DNA of 64,000 nucleotides, taken from assembly GCF_000235505.1 (NCBI RefSeq), contig NZ_JH379027.1, positions 751,724-815,723 of the forward strand, read 5' to 3'. Under the pieces are notes generated by a model. That model was not told the origin of the DNA. It was given only the letters and a program-made list of their open reading frames with translations, and searched no databases. Each line of letters opens with the position of its first letter. Within the stretch, counting starts at the first letter, position 1. This document shows, piece after piece, positions 56,218 through 64,000 of the stretch. The DNA comes from Hungatella hathewayi WAL-18680. GTDB lineage: Bacteria; Bacillota; Clostridia; Lachnospirales; Lachnospiraceae. The position numbers were made by a program, and so were the translations under genes.

Positions 56218-57720
56218 CTATTTACCTTTAATTCTTAATAGCATTAACGTTCCAAAGTATACAATAACAGAAACTCCTATGCAGCCTATAAGTCTTAGCC
56301 ATGAGGAAAATAACGAACTATAATCAAAACTCACAAAATGCTTATATATAAAGATTGCAAAAAGCATAAGCGCACTGGATAACAAAGATTTTAGTATCAA
56401 CATTAACAGACATCCTATTGGAAAACAATATGATTTTTTTATCATAACAATTGCTAATATGGGAACTGTTATAATTACAGATAATGTTGTTGCCAAGGCT
56501 AAACCAATCACGCCTAATTGAGGCGCCAATAGAAGGTTTAAAAAAACATTGATTATTGTAGCTGCAATTCCACTTACGAATGGAATTCTTGTATTTGCTC
56601 CTGCATATAAGGATTTGAACAGCAATTCTCTAATAGCCAAAGCTGGTAATGCAATGGCTAGTATTGAAAAAATAGTAGATGTCCCCTTGACAGAATTTGC
56701 ATCGAAAGCACCATGTCCATAAACACAAAATACAATTTCGTTTGACAACGATAAAGCTCCCATTAAAATTGGAATAAATATAATAATAATAAAACTCAAA
56801 CCATATTTTAGTGTTTGGTTAAATTTTTCGAAATTTTTATTTACAAAGGCTTTTGTAAGGCTAGGATATATCATAACTGATACGGCCATAATGAATATAT
56901 TTAACAAAAATGAATTTAAAATACTTGCATAGTTAAGCATAGAAACACTCCCCTGATTCATTGAGGAAGCAAAATATCTGTCTACAAAACTATTGATTTC
57001 TATAAGCAAACTACTTAAGAAATAAGGAACTAACACCCTAAACAATGACTTCATTTCATTCATGCATTTTAATTGGGGGTAATATTTTAGTCCATTTAAG
57101 CGTGCACAACATAGTAAAATAATCCCCTGAATTATATAGGGTATAGACATAGCATAAGGAAGAAATTTATAACTTACTAATCCACTGATGCTAATGATGA
57201 TTACCTGCAGTATTGACACTGACATATCAGAAAAGCTTGCAGGAACAAACTTCTGTTCGTATTCAAGATAAGCCTTAAATGGATAAATAAATGGTTGGGC
57301 TAATAAGATCCAACTACTTGATTTCAAAAAACTACTTGCCAGTTCTAACAATTCACCAGAAAATCCGGGAGCAATGATACTTACAATCGATTTGGAAAAA
57401 ACTTGCACAAAACATATACATATAATTGCAATTATTTCAAAAACAGTTATTAAAGTTCTTGTAAAATCAATTCCTTTATTTTTCCCAAAAGACTTTACTA
57501 TACGTGCAAATACAGGAGTATAACATACATAGATGGTTGAAACCCATCCAAATAACACACCTACAATATTACCAGACATAATATACGCATCTGCAATAGC
57601 TTCAGTTCCAAAAAAATGCGATAAAACAATTTCTCTAACGAATCCCACAGCTTTACTAATAAGTGAAATAGAACTAATTGATATGAAGGTAATACTTATA
57701 AATTTTGAATTTTTATCCAC
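56218..57720 (-). CDS. MurJ/MviN-type lipid flippase in polysaccharide locus
   Basis: 500 residues with about 14 helices. SKAVGFVREIVLSHFFGTEA and IADAYIMSGNIVGVLFGWVS are the MurJ-type start, followed by ASSMNQGSVSMLNYASILNS and YGHGAFDANSVKGTSTIFSI as in MviN proteins. This differs from the Wzx proteins at 14516 and 39766. It probably flips the locus C lipid-linked unit, because no other flippase is seen in that locus; a role in lipid II transport cannot be excluded. It starts 12 bases after the WbqC-like gene's stop. Confidence 0.85.
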   Translation of the reverse strand: MDKNSKFISITFISISSISLISKAVGFVREIVLSHFFGTEAIADAYIMSGNIVGVLFGWVSTIYVCYTPVFARIVKSFGKNKGIDFTRTLITVFEIIAIICICFVQVFSKSIVSIIAPGFSGELLELASSFLKSSSWILLAQPFIYPFKAYLEYEQKFVPASFSDMSVSILQVIIISISGLVSYKFLPYAMSIPYIIQGIILLCCARLNGLKYYPQLKCMNEMKSLFRVLVPYFLSSLLIEINSFVDRYFASSMNQGSVSMLNYASILNSFLLNIFIMAVSVMIYPSLTKAFVNKNFEKFNQTLKYGLSFIIIIFIPILMGALSLSNEIVFCVYGHGAFDANSVKGTSTIFSILAIALPALAIRELLFKSLYAGANTRIPFVSGIAATIINVFLNLLLAPQLGVIGLALATTLSVIITVPILAIVMIKKSYCFPIGCLLMLILKSLLSSALMLFAIFIYKHFVSFDYSSLFSSWLRLIGCIGVSVIVYFGTLMLLRIKGK

Positions 57721-57732
57721 ATTAATTCCTCG

Positions 57733-58446
57733 TTATTTCGGTAAACCACTTAAAATAATTTCATGTGCTTCATCAGGCCCTTTATTCATTAATAAATCCA
57801 GTACAGATAAATAGGGGACGAATTCAAAAGACTTTTTTTGAGCATAGATAGGATGCACATAATCATTGAATTTTACTTGTATACCATCATTGCAGAATAC
57901 ATCGAGATTCATGTAATCTCGCCCGCCAGAACCAGATATATATGTGCCGGCTCCCAGCTGTTTACATATTTGATATATCAAATTACTTTTTTTTCCATTT
58001 AGATTCATTTGTGATGCATACAAAAATTGGCAGTCAGCATTTAATAGCTGTGCAAAATAAAGAATCAATGAAACATTAAGGTCACAAAGATATTCGTCAT
58101 GTATCTCTAAAATGTTTTTAATGGGTGGAAAAATATCGTTAAAAAAAGGATGTTTGCAGTAGTTTAACTCTAACGTTAAAAGATATTTTTTTTTCCAATT
58201 TGGCTGGGTTGTATTTGCAATTTTGATTTCGCGGATGGTTTTATCCATATGCCCTTTTGTTTCTGTTGGAACATTTAACCATTGTGCACCATTGTTACCT
58301 AAAATACGATTTCTATTTTGATAATTATTTTTTTCAAATTGCACATTATCGAGAATTACAAAAATTTCTGATTTCAACATCTTATTAAAAAACCCCAACC
58401 ATGGCATATGTTCTGGTTGATGAATTGTTATGACAGGTTTAATCAC
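57733..58446 (-). CDS. WbqC-like family protein
   Basis: About 237 residues. ITIHQPEHMPWLGFFNKMLK, VILDNVQFEKNNYQNRNRIL, ISGSGGRDYMNLDVF and VKFNDYVHPIYAQK are the conserved points of the WbqC family, found in many O-antigen and capsule loci; its biochemical role is not settled. The GTG start at 58446 has GGAGGT upstream and lies one base past the stop of the PIG-L gene; the longer frame from 58560 runs inside that gene. The order GNAT, PIG-L, WbqC suggests linked work on an amino sugar. Confidence 0.83.
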   Translation of the reverse strand: MIKPVITIHQPEHMPWLGFFNKMLKSEIFVILDNVQFEKNNYQNRNRILGNNGAQWLNVPTETKGHMDKTIREIKIANTTQPNWKKKYLLTLELNYCKHPFFNDIFPPIKNILEIHDEYLCDLNVSLILYFAQLLNADCQFLYASQMNLNGKKSNLIYQICKQLGAGTYISGSGGRDYMNLDVFCNDGIQVKFNDYVHPIYAQKKSFEFVPYLSVLDLLMNKGPDEAHEIILSGLPK

Positions 58447-58447
58447 T

Positions 58448-59092
58448 TTATACCTCCAATGTACATCGAACGATTTCAAACGCTTCAGCATATTTAGCGC
58501 CCATTTCATATCCCCTGTAAACAGCTCTTGCTTTGACGCCATCAATCCAAAATTCTCCAAATTTATGATATTCTGTTTTATGAGCTCGCAAAGCTTCTAT
58601 CTTTTTTTCTAATTCAATTTTGCTGATTTCTGCATACATCTGGGGATGAAAAGCAACATAAGAACGTCCAGAAGGAACTATTGGCTCATACATATAAACA
58701 GTATTTCTTCTCCTGGCTGCGGATAATGTGGATTTTGCGGTTCCTTCATGTGACTGATGAGTATCAAATATATGATGGGTAAATATAATATCAGGATTGA
58801 AATCATTAATTATTTTGTCAAGCGTTTCAATAACTGTATAATGGTATTGCACATTTTTATTTTCAAAATCCAGGATTTGAATATCGGAAACTCCTAATAT
58901 ACCTGCGGCATACCTGCCTTCCTGTACAGCTTCCTCATCCGTCCTCATAAGTTTCCCGTCATAATTCGTATAGCCCGACTTACTCATAACAACCATTTTT
59001 ACGATACTTCCGTGACTTATTGCCCTTGTTAATGTTCCGCCACAAGCTAATTCAATATCATCCAGATGCGCACCAACTGCTAATATTCTCAT
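58448..59092 (-). CDS. PIG-L/LmbE-type deacetylase
   Basis: 214 residues. RILAVGAHLDDIELACGGTL holds the AHxDD zinc-binding motif, and IIFTHHIFDTHQSHEGTAKS gives the later HxxH-type metal histidine. The family removes N-acetyl groups from amino sugars or related compounds. It is followed directly by the WbqC gene and preceded by a GNAT acetyltransferase gene, a set that could exchange an acetyl for another acyl group on a sugar amine. The substrate is not known. Confidence 0.87.
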   Translation of the reverse strand: MRILAVGAHLDDIELACGGTLTRAISHGSIVKMVVMSKSGYTNYDGKLMRTDEEAVQEGRYAAGILGVSDIQILDFENKNVQYHYTVIETLDKIINDFNPDIIFTHHIFDTHQSHEGTAKSTLSAARRRNTVYMYEPIVPSGRSYVAFHPQMYAEISKIELEKKIEALRAHKTEYHKFGEFWIDGVKARAVYRGYEMGAKYAEAFEIVRCTLEV

Positions 59093-59118
59093 ACGTTTTG
59101 TATTCCTTTCATATATAT

Positions 59119-59640
59119 TTATAGAGCTTTTTCGACTACAACGTATTTATGGTCTGCCTCAATAAAAATATGTGTGTTTTTGTATAGATTAATTTTTCTT
59201 CCTTTTTCGAGCAAAAATGCTTTTAATCGCATATCACTAAGAATAATAAAATCATGTTTTAGAAAAAAATTACGTGCTTGTAAGTTGCTTTCCGACACTA
59301 TTGCAGTTATTTTAGAATATCCATTTCTTACAGCCAGGGTGCTCAGAAAATCAACCATGCTTGTGCCTATTCCATGATTACCAGCTCTGATGGCAATGCG
59401 GTTAATATGCAGCTTTTGGGGAGTAGTTTCTGTAACAATCATATAGCCTAACACACCGCCATCTTGCAGTACAATTACACTATTATTCCACTTACCATTT
59501 AAATTACAAAGAAAATTCATTTTACTCCAAGGAGCATCTGCAAAACCATCTCCCTTTTTTAAATACCATTCCTCATCAATAGTGACCATCTCATCTATAT
59601 ATTGATAAGCTAATTTGAGGGTTAAAATATCTATTTTCAT
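59119..59640 (-). CDS. GNAT-family acetyltransferase
   Basis: 173 residues. VLGYMIVTETTPQKLHINRI and AIRAGNHGIGTSMVDFLSTL form the GNAT acetyl-CoA-binding part (the R..xxG.G.x.G/A loop is RAGNHGIGTSM), followed by ITAIVSESNLQARNFFLKHD, typical of this fold. It is set next to PIG-L and WbqC genes and likely N-acylates a deacetylated sugar. The acceptor is inferred from context only. ATG 59640 lies 22 bases past the stop of the GT4 gene. Confidence 0.8.
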   Translation of the reverse strand: MKIDILTLKLAYQYIDEMVTIDEEWYLKKGDGFADAPWSKMNFLCNLNGKWNNSVIVLQDGGVLGYMIVTETTPQKLHINRIAIRAGNHGIGTSMVDFLSTLAVRNGYSKITAIVSESNLQARNFFLKHDFIILSDMRLKAFLLEKGRKINLYKNTHIFIEADHKYVVVEKAL

Positions 59641-59662
59641 ATTTAATTACCTTTGCTATTTC

Positions 59663-60850
59663 TTACAAATAATTATATACATTTTTCATATAAGCCTCAT
59701 GAAATCGTTCAAGTTGCATTTCTCTTGTATTCTGGTGAGCAGTAATAAGTGCGTTACGACATAATTTTGACCGTAGTTCTTCATTATCATATAAACTTTT
59801 TATTGCGTCAGCTAATTCAGCTACATTTCCAGGAGTAAATAAGAGTCCATTTAATCCTGGATTAATCACATCTGGTATTCCGCCAACTCTAGAACCGATT
59901 ACAGTTATGCCATTACTCATAGCCTCTAAAAGAACCATTCCCAGCCCTTCATTGTACGAGGGCAAAATCAAAATATCGGATGTACGCATTTCGCTAAACA
60001 ATTCTTGTCCCCATTTCTTTTGACCAAGCAATATAATCTTATCCTCAAGATTATATTCATTTATTTTTCGCCTAATATTTTCTTGTTCGACTCCTTGTCC
60101 GATAATTTTTAGCTTGATTCTACTTGTAGAGAGCATATTGACAGCATCTATTAAATCATTTATTCCTTTTTCGGGAGATAACCTTCCGACAAAAATCAAT
60201 TGCAATTCGGGCTTGGTTCGCGGCTTTATTTCTGTCACAATCTGTCTGTCGTATATAAGTCCGTCATGAAAGATAACTGAAGGAACATAAGGGTTCCGGT
60301 ATTTTTTCTCTAATTCGCTCGAAACCCAAGTTTGGAGTTTTGATTTTGCAAGGTAGTTAACTTGCAGCCTTTTAACAAAACAAACAATGACTTTCCAAAT
60401 AGCTTTGGACTTTTTTATATCGGGAATGCCATCTGGATCTCCAATTACCCTGCTGATAAAAATCAAATCACGTTTTCTAAATAAGAGCCACATAATCCAT
60501 TGTGAAACAGAAATAGGAGAACATATCACCAAAGCAGGTTTGCAAAATAGTTTATTCAATTTTTTTATTCTTTCATACATTGTAATTATGTAGCCTTTTA
60601 ATCCGGATGGTTGATTAAAAATTCCACAAAAAGTCACTTGCTTGCTAAGCGTTGAAGTATCATACATGGAGTATTTCGGAATATCTGTTTCTGAAATATC
60701 ATATATACGGCTCCATATAATGACTTCATCAATTCCATCAAAGCATTCATAAAAATCTAATTGGGAACTTCCACTTACATAGTAGTTGTTGCCATATCGG
60801 TATACGATTCCATCGCCTATAACAATTAGACGATTATGCTTTTTGTTCAT
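59663..60850 (-). CDS. GT4-family glycosyltransferase
   Basis: About 395 residues. The C-terminal domain is clear: LQLIFVGRLSPEKGINDLID, TSDILILPSYNEGLGMVLLE (E.lG.vllEAMs) and GSRVGGIPDVINPGLNGLLF. The N-terminal part is less typical (LIVIGDGIVYRYGNNYYVSG). ATG 60850 is chosen: AGGA is eight bases upstream, whereas ATG 60865 overlaps the stop of the previous gene. It likely adds a sugar to the locus C unit. Confidence 0.87.
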   Translation of the reverse strand: MNKKHNRLIVIGDGIVYRYGNNYYVSGSSQLDFYECFDGIDEVIIWSRIYDISETDIPKYSMYDTSTLSKQVTFCGIFNQPSGLKGYIITMYERIKKLNKLFCKPALVICSPISVSQWIMWLLFRKRDLIFISRVIGDPDGIPDIKKSKAIWKVIVCFVKRLQVNYLAKSKLQTWVSSELEKKYRNPYVPSVIFHDGLIYDRQIVTEIKPRTKPELQLIFVGRLSPEKGINDLIDAVNMLSTSRIKLKIIGQGVEQENIRRKINEYNLEDKIILLGQKKWGQELFSEMRTSDILILPSYNEGLGMVLLEAMSNGITVIGSRVGGIPDVINPGLNGLLFTPGNVAELADAIKSLYDNEELRSKLCRNALITAHQNTREMQLERFHEAYMKNVYNYL

Positions 60851-60861
60851 CTTAGTTTTCC

Positions 60862-61617
60862 TCAAAATGCAATAGCTTTATTGCAGACTGGTAATTTTAA
60901 AAATAGTTCTAAATCTTCTGGTGTTCCTAATCCATACATTCCATCCATAACAGAACCAATATTATAAGTTGTTATATGATAACCTTTTTCATTCAAAAGA
61001 ATATTATAAGCAGGCGCCACATAAAATTCATTATTTACTCTAAAATTTTCTTCAATCATTTTGTCGGCAGCTTTTACAAAGTCATGTCCTTTTTTAAAAT
61101 TATAGATTCCAACCGTGGCCTCGTCAGAAATGACTTCTTTTTCAACGACTTTATTTATATGACCTATTTCATCATACCCCACATATGACCATTTAGAATC
61201 CCCTGCTTTCATAGTCATAATTAAGCCGTCTGCGTTATCTGTGAGCATTTTGTTTAAATAATCATCAATATTAATATCAATCCATTGATCACAATTTGCT
61301 ATCATCAAAGAATCATCGTTATCAATGTATTTTCTTGATAATAATACGGTACATGCCGGGCCTTCTGTCACTTCATTTACCGGAATAACAATGCTTCCTG
61401 GAGCCATTTCCAACAGATGACTTTTCAAATCATAGTTGTCTAAGTGCTCCTGCAAAACTAAAAAGATGAATCTATGTTCTTGTGTTGGCTTAATGTTATG
61501 TATAACAATATCTATCATAGATTTTCCGTTTATCTCTATAAGTGGTTTTGGATTTTTATAGCCAACTGATGAAAAACGTGAGCCTCTTCCTGCCATTGGT
61601 AATACAATATTTATCAT
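60862..61617 (-). CDS. Sugar-phosphate nucleotidyltransferase-like protein
   Basis: 251 residues. NIVLPMAGRGSRFSSVGYKN and PKPLIEINGKSMIDIVIHNI give the NTP-binding loop and the KPLI motif; LMIANCDQWIDINIDDYL holds the metal-binding D. This subgroup occurs in capsule loci and its nucleotide product is often unknown. A related but frameshifted copy lies upstream at 61941-62691, separated by a cupin gene. It could supply a CDP- or GDP-linked unit for locus C. The start codon follows the cupin stop by three bases. Confidence 0.8.
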   Translation of the reverse strand: MINIVLPMAGRGSRFSSVGYKNPKPLIEINGKSMIDIVIHNIKPTQEHRFIFLVLQEHLDNYDLKSHLLEMAPGSIVIPVNEVTEGPACTVLLSRKYIDNDDSLMIANCDQWIDINIDDYLNKMLTDNADGLIMTMKAGDSKWSYVGYDEIGHINKVVEKEVISDEATVGIYNFKKGHDFVKAADKMIEENFRVNNEFYVAPAYNILLNEKGYHITTYNIGSVMDGMYGLGTPEDLELFLKLPVCNKAIAF

Positions 61618-61620
61618 ATC

Positions 61621-61944
61621 TTAAACCTCCATATATTTATCGTCGTTTGCTCCTGGTACTTTTACCACAACATTTATAGTATCCGTAATTGCGAGAAAAT
61701 CAGTTTTATCAAATGGTTCCATTACAATCATATCATTTTCTTTATAGCGAATGCCATTCATCTCAACTTCACCGGAAATAATCACTGTGATTTCCGTTGC
61801 AATTTTATGGTAGTGAATTTCTTCATAATCACCGGCATTATATTTCTTAACGGCAACCTCCACATCATTTGTATTAAACAGTGATGGTTCAAAATTACCC
61901 ACAAACCATCCTCGAATCATATCATCTAAATGTGCTGTCTTCAT
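61621..61944 (-). CDS. Small cupin-domain protein
   Basis: 107 residues. YEEIHYHKIATEITVIISGE followed by VEMNGIRYKENDMIVMEPFD is a single cupin fold with metal-ligand-like histidines (HYHK..TE). Cupins beside nucleotidyltransferases are often sugar isomerases or epimerases, or bind the same substrate. Its ATG at 61944 overlaps the stop of the frameshifted nucleotidyltransferase (ATGA), so coupling with that gene is expected. The role is unknown. Confidence 0.72.
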   Translation of the reverse strand: MKTAHLDDMIRGWFVGNFEPSLFNTNDVEVAVKKYNAGDYEEIHYHKIATEITVIISGEVEMNGIRYKENDMIVMEPFDKTDFLAITDTINVVVKVPGANDDKYMEV

Positions 61945-62691
61945 ATTACTGTATTCCTTTCTGGAGCAATTGCTTTTTGATAAGATTCTATCCCTTTAGG
62001 AGTTGCCAAAGAAAAGTAGCATTTACTCTCTATCTCAAAAATTCGCAATTTTTTTTGCTTTAATATCATTTCATTAAACACTGGACAAATGTAAACTTTC
62101 CATCTGTTTGCGCATTTTTTTAATTAATTCCTTTGATGCACTCACAAAATCATCGCCTCTTTTATAATAATAAATACCTGCGGTAGCCATACGGCTAATT
62201 GGCCGTTTTTCGGCAGCTTCAATGATGATTCCTGTCTCATCACATTTGACATAAGACCATCGAGGATGTACTGATTGAAAAGTTATGGCACCTCCATCTG
62301 CATCACTATTTTTAAAAGAAGCGATAATTGGTTCCAACGGCCTTTGAATAATAATATCTCCATTTACAATAAGAAGCGGCTCATCATTATCAATATATTC
62401 TACCGCCAGCAAAGCAGTACATACAGCTCCCGCAGTGGCATTAGGTACAGAAATAATCGTTGCTTTTGGATAAAGTAGTTTCGCAACCATAGAAGTATGA
62501 TATCGGTCAATTTCTTCTTTTTTTATAGCAAATATCAGTTTATTATTCTTTAAAATATTGGAATCCAAACTTTCAAGGACATTTTGAAGCAATGGTTTTC
62601 CATTAATTTCAATTAGATTTTTGGGATATTCATAACCAGATTCCCGAAAAGATGTGTCAGAACCCGAAAATAGTAATAATATGTTCATCAT
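61941..62691 (-). pseudogene. Nucleotidyltransferase-like gene with a frameshift
   Basis: The first frame (62691-62074) gives NILLLFSGSDTSFRESGYEY, PKNLIEINGKPLLQNVLESL and LLIVNGDIIIQRPLEPIIAS, then ends in odd residues MRKQMESLHLSSV. In the next frame the expected C-terminus appears: WKVYICPVFNEMILKQKKLR and SLATPKGIESYQKAIA, up to a TGA at 61943-61941. Dropping one A from an A7 run (T7 at 62115-62121) gives about 249 residues, the same length as its paralog at 60862-61617. The restored stop would overlap the next ATG by the usual four bases, which supports this reading. Confidence 0.8.
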
Positions 62692-63323
62692 AAATCCCCC
62701 CTTTCAATAGTTTTAATCATAGTCATTATATTATCAAAAGTTACATCTTGGACAGTCCCTACTGTCAAAACATAAGCACCAGCGGCTTTTGCGGCATTAA
62801 TACCATTTATATTATCTTCTACTACGAGACATTGCTCTGGCTTAAGTTTTAATGTATTTATGGTTTTTGTGTAAATTTCAGGATTTGGCTTTCCTTCCGT
62901 TACATCTTCATTGCTCATAATAATGTCCAGATATTGTGACAGAGCGCTTTTTTTCATCATAACTTCAATCGAATTTTTTATGGAGTTTGAAGCAACTCCT
63001 ATTTTATAGCCGTTTGCTTTTAGCTGTGATAATGCATATTCATGTTGAAATACAGGATTGCATTTGGCATAGACAATCTCCATTGTGTATAATTGCTTCA
63101 TTTCGTTTATAAATGAATGCAACTGTACTGGTAAACCCTGCTCCATAGAAAGCATTTCTAATTTTTTTCTTGTGGGTAACCCATCATATGTTACCAAGTG
63201 CTCATATCGAGAAATTTGATATCCAAATAATGCTAACGCTTTATTCAGTGCTTCGTAATGCCATTCCTTTGCATCAATCAAGACGCCATCCATATCAAAA
63301 ATAACAGCTTCAATTTTTTTCAT
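62688..63323 (-). CDS. HAD-family phosphatase
   Basis: 211 residues. AVIFDMDGVLIDAKEWHYEA is motif I (DxDGV), GVASNSIKNSIEVM is motif II and EGKPNPEIYTKTINTLKLKP with CLVVEDNINGINAAKAAGAY gives motifs III and IV of HAD-IA proteins. Members act on sugar phosphates as phosphatases or phosphoglucomutases. It overlaps the next gene by four bases and lies among nucleotidyltransferase genes, so a role in making the nucleotide-linked precursor is likely. The substrate is unknown. Confidence 0.83.
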   Translation of the reverse strand: MKKIEAVIFDMDGVLIDAKEWHYEALNKALALFGYQISRYEHLVTYDGLPTRKKLEMLSMEQGLPVQLHSFINEMKQLYTMEIVYAKCNPVFQHEYALSQLKANGYKIGVASNSIKNSIEVMMKKSALSQYLDIIMSNEDVTEGKPNPEIYTKTINTLKLKPEQCLVVEDNINGINAAKAAGAYVLTVGTVQDVTFDNIMTMIKTIERGDL

Positions 63324-63945
63324 GATAAAAATACTCCTTTGCTTCTTCAGGATAATCTGTACAAAATATTAGTCTATTTGAATCAATACACGAAAACTGC
63401 TTATATTCTGCCCATTTTTTTGTGTGATGTCTTTGATGAAGTTCAGGGGACACGATGCAGACCGCTTTTCCGGCATTTAAATGTCGAGATATTTTTTCTT
63501 CCGTTATCCAATCATCAGATTCAAAACCATCTAACCATACACCAGCAGCTTTTTGATAAAAAGCTGGAAATGGTTCATACTCACTTTCTCTCGTAAAGAA
63601 TTTGAGTTCTTTTTCTATGTATCCCAATGTATCTGGTATCGCCATATCAAAACAAAAATAATTATTGATTTGATATTTGTCCAATAATTGTTTCAGTATG
63701 GTTTGCAATCCATCTGCTTTAATATTAATAGCCAGAGTATAGGGGGCTGCTTGGTATAACTCAAGAAATTTTTCGACAGCTACAGCCTTTTCTGTTGGCA
63801 TATCATGGGAAATGACTAATTTTCTATTAAAATCTCTAAAATCCGTTTCTGTTCCCATATTCGTTAACGCAGCTCTTTCCAACGCCTCCCATTGATTGCG
63901 TTCTTCGAAAGTTTTCCACAAACCACGATGTGCAATAATCTCCAT
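63310..63945 (-). CDS. GDPD/PLC-like phosphodiesterase fold protein
   Basis: 211 residues. MEIIAHRGLWKTFEERNQWE and GTETDFRDFNRKLVISHDMP are the typical HRG...ExD and HD points of glycerophosphodiester phosphodiesterases; IKADGLQTILKQLLDKYQI follows. The fold and metal sites are recognisable; the substrate is not. It is the first gene of locus C inside the window, with GGGGAGG before ATG 63945, and overlaps the HAD gene by 14 bases. Further locus C genes must lie upstream, outside the window. Confidence 0.78.
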   Translation of the reverse strand: MEIIAHRGLWKTFEERNQWEALERAALTNMGTETDFRDFNRKLVISHDMPTEKAVAVEKFLELYQAAPYTLAINIKADGLQTILKQLLDKYQINNYFCFDMAIPDTLGYIEKELKFFTRESEYEPFPAFYQKAAGVWLDGFESDDWITEEKISRHLNAGKAVCIVSPELHQRHHTKKWAEYKQFSCIDSNRLIFCTDYPEEAKEYFYHEKN

Positions 63946-64000
63946 TTATATTCCTCCCCTGATTTTTCGAACTAAACAAACAATTTTTATATACATTTTG

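Noticed and set aside
58447..58560. Longer WbqC-like protein starting inside the PIG-L gene
   Set aside because: The extra residues are out-of-frame PIG-L sequence; GTG 58446 has GGAGGT and starts at the conserved N-terminus.
1..64000. CRISPR arrays, tRNA or rRNA genes, origins, prophage genes
   Set aside because: Read for direct repeat-spacer patterns and typical gene content; nothing of this kind was found.

Overview
The window is a low-GC stretch with strong AGGAGG-type ribosome binding sites and GTG/TTG as well as ATG starts. It carries IS66-family elements and a NusG/LoaP-like antiterminator of the kind found in Clostridia. I read it as the chromosome of an anaerobic Firmicute, probably a gut Lachnospiraceae; the family is inferred from gene style only. 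Almost every gene makes surface polysaccharide (capsule, EPS or secondary cell-wall glycan). No tRNA, rRNA or CRISPR array was seen.

Layout. (1) 1-6768, + strand: the 3' end of one polysaccharide locus, with two GT4 and two GT2 glycosyltransferases and an 894-residue protein that joins a Wzx-type flippase to a Wzy-type polymerase. (2) 6794-7816: a promoter, a leader, a LoaP-like gene with what look like two KOW domains, and an intrinsic terminator that overlaps its stop codon. (3) 7834-23888, + strand, locus A: membrane UDP-sugar 4,6-dehydratase, a phosphoglycosyl transferase fused to a second glycosyltransferase domain, acyltransferase, two frameshifted GT4 genes, Wzx, an EpsG-like polymerase, GDP-perosamine genes (manC, gmd, per) and UDP-GalNAcA-type genes (WbpO/WbpP-like). 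(4) 24019-26712: a decayed IS66 element with clear terminal inverted repeats but no target duplication, exactly where loci A and B converge. (5) 26759-47429, - strand, locus B: WbaP-like initiating transferase, GT2s (one frameshifted), Wzy, acyltransferase, GT, Wzx, a KpsC/KpsS-like transferase, a membrane acyltransferase, and a legionaminic-acid pathway (LegB, LegC, PtmE-like, LegI, LegG, LegF) that also holds a FemAB-like acyltransferase and a second DegT-type protein. (6) 47720-49231, +: an AlbA_2/ATP-binding regulator-like gene with its own promoter. (7) 49320-51800: a second, unrelated IS66-family remnant. (8) 51937-63945, - strand, locus C (its 5' end lies beyond the window): HddA-like kinase and a GDP-sugar dehydratase-like SDR, GT4s, acyltransferase, MurJ-type flippase, a WbqC/PIG-L/GNAT cassette, paired nucleotidyltransferases with a cupin, a HAD phosphatase and a GDPD-like protein.

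How the genes work together. Each locus follows the Wzx/Wzy scheme: a phosphoglycosyl transferase loads the first sugar on undecaprenyl phosphate, GT2/GT4 enzymes extend it, acyltransferases decorate it, a MOP-family flippase turns it across the membrane and a Wzy/EpsG protein polymerises it. Locus A sits behind a promoter, a specialised NusG paralog and a terminator, which suggests processive antitermination.

The most striking feature is an exact 29-bp sequence present as an inverted pair: at 7788-7816, just before locus A, and at 47455-47483, just before the first gene of locus B. The two loci converge between the copies, so an inversion across the pair would place locus B behind the LoaP promoter in place of locus A. 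This is a hypothesis; a shared antitermination/terminator element is the main alternative. Several glycosyltransferase genes carry single-base frameshifts in A-tracts, so phase variation, decay or sequencing error must be separated.
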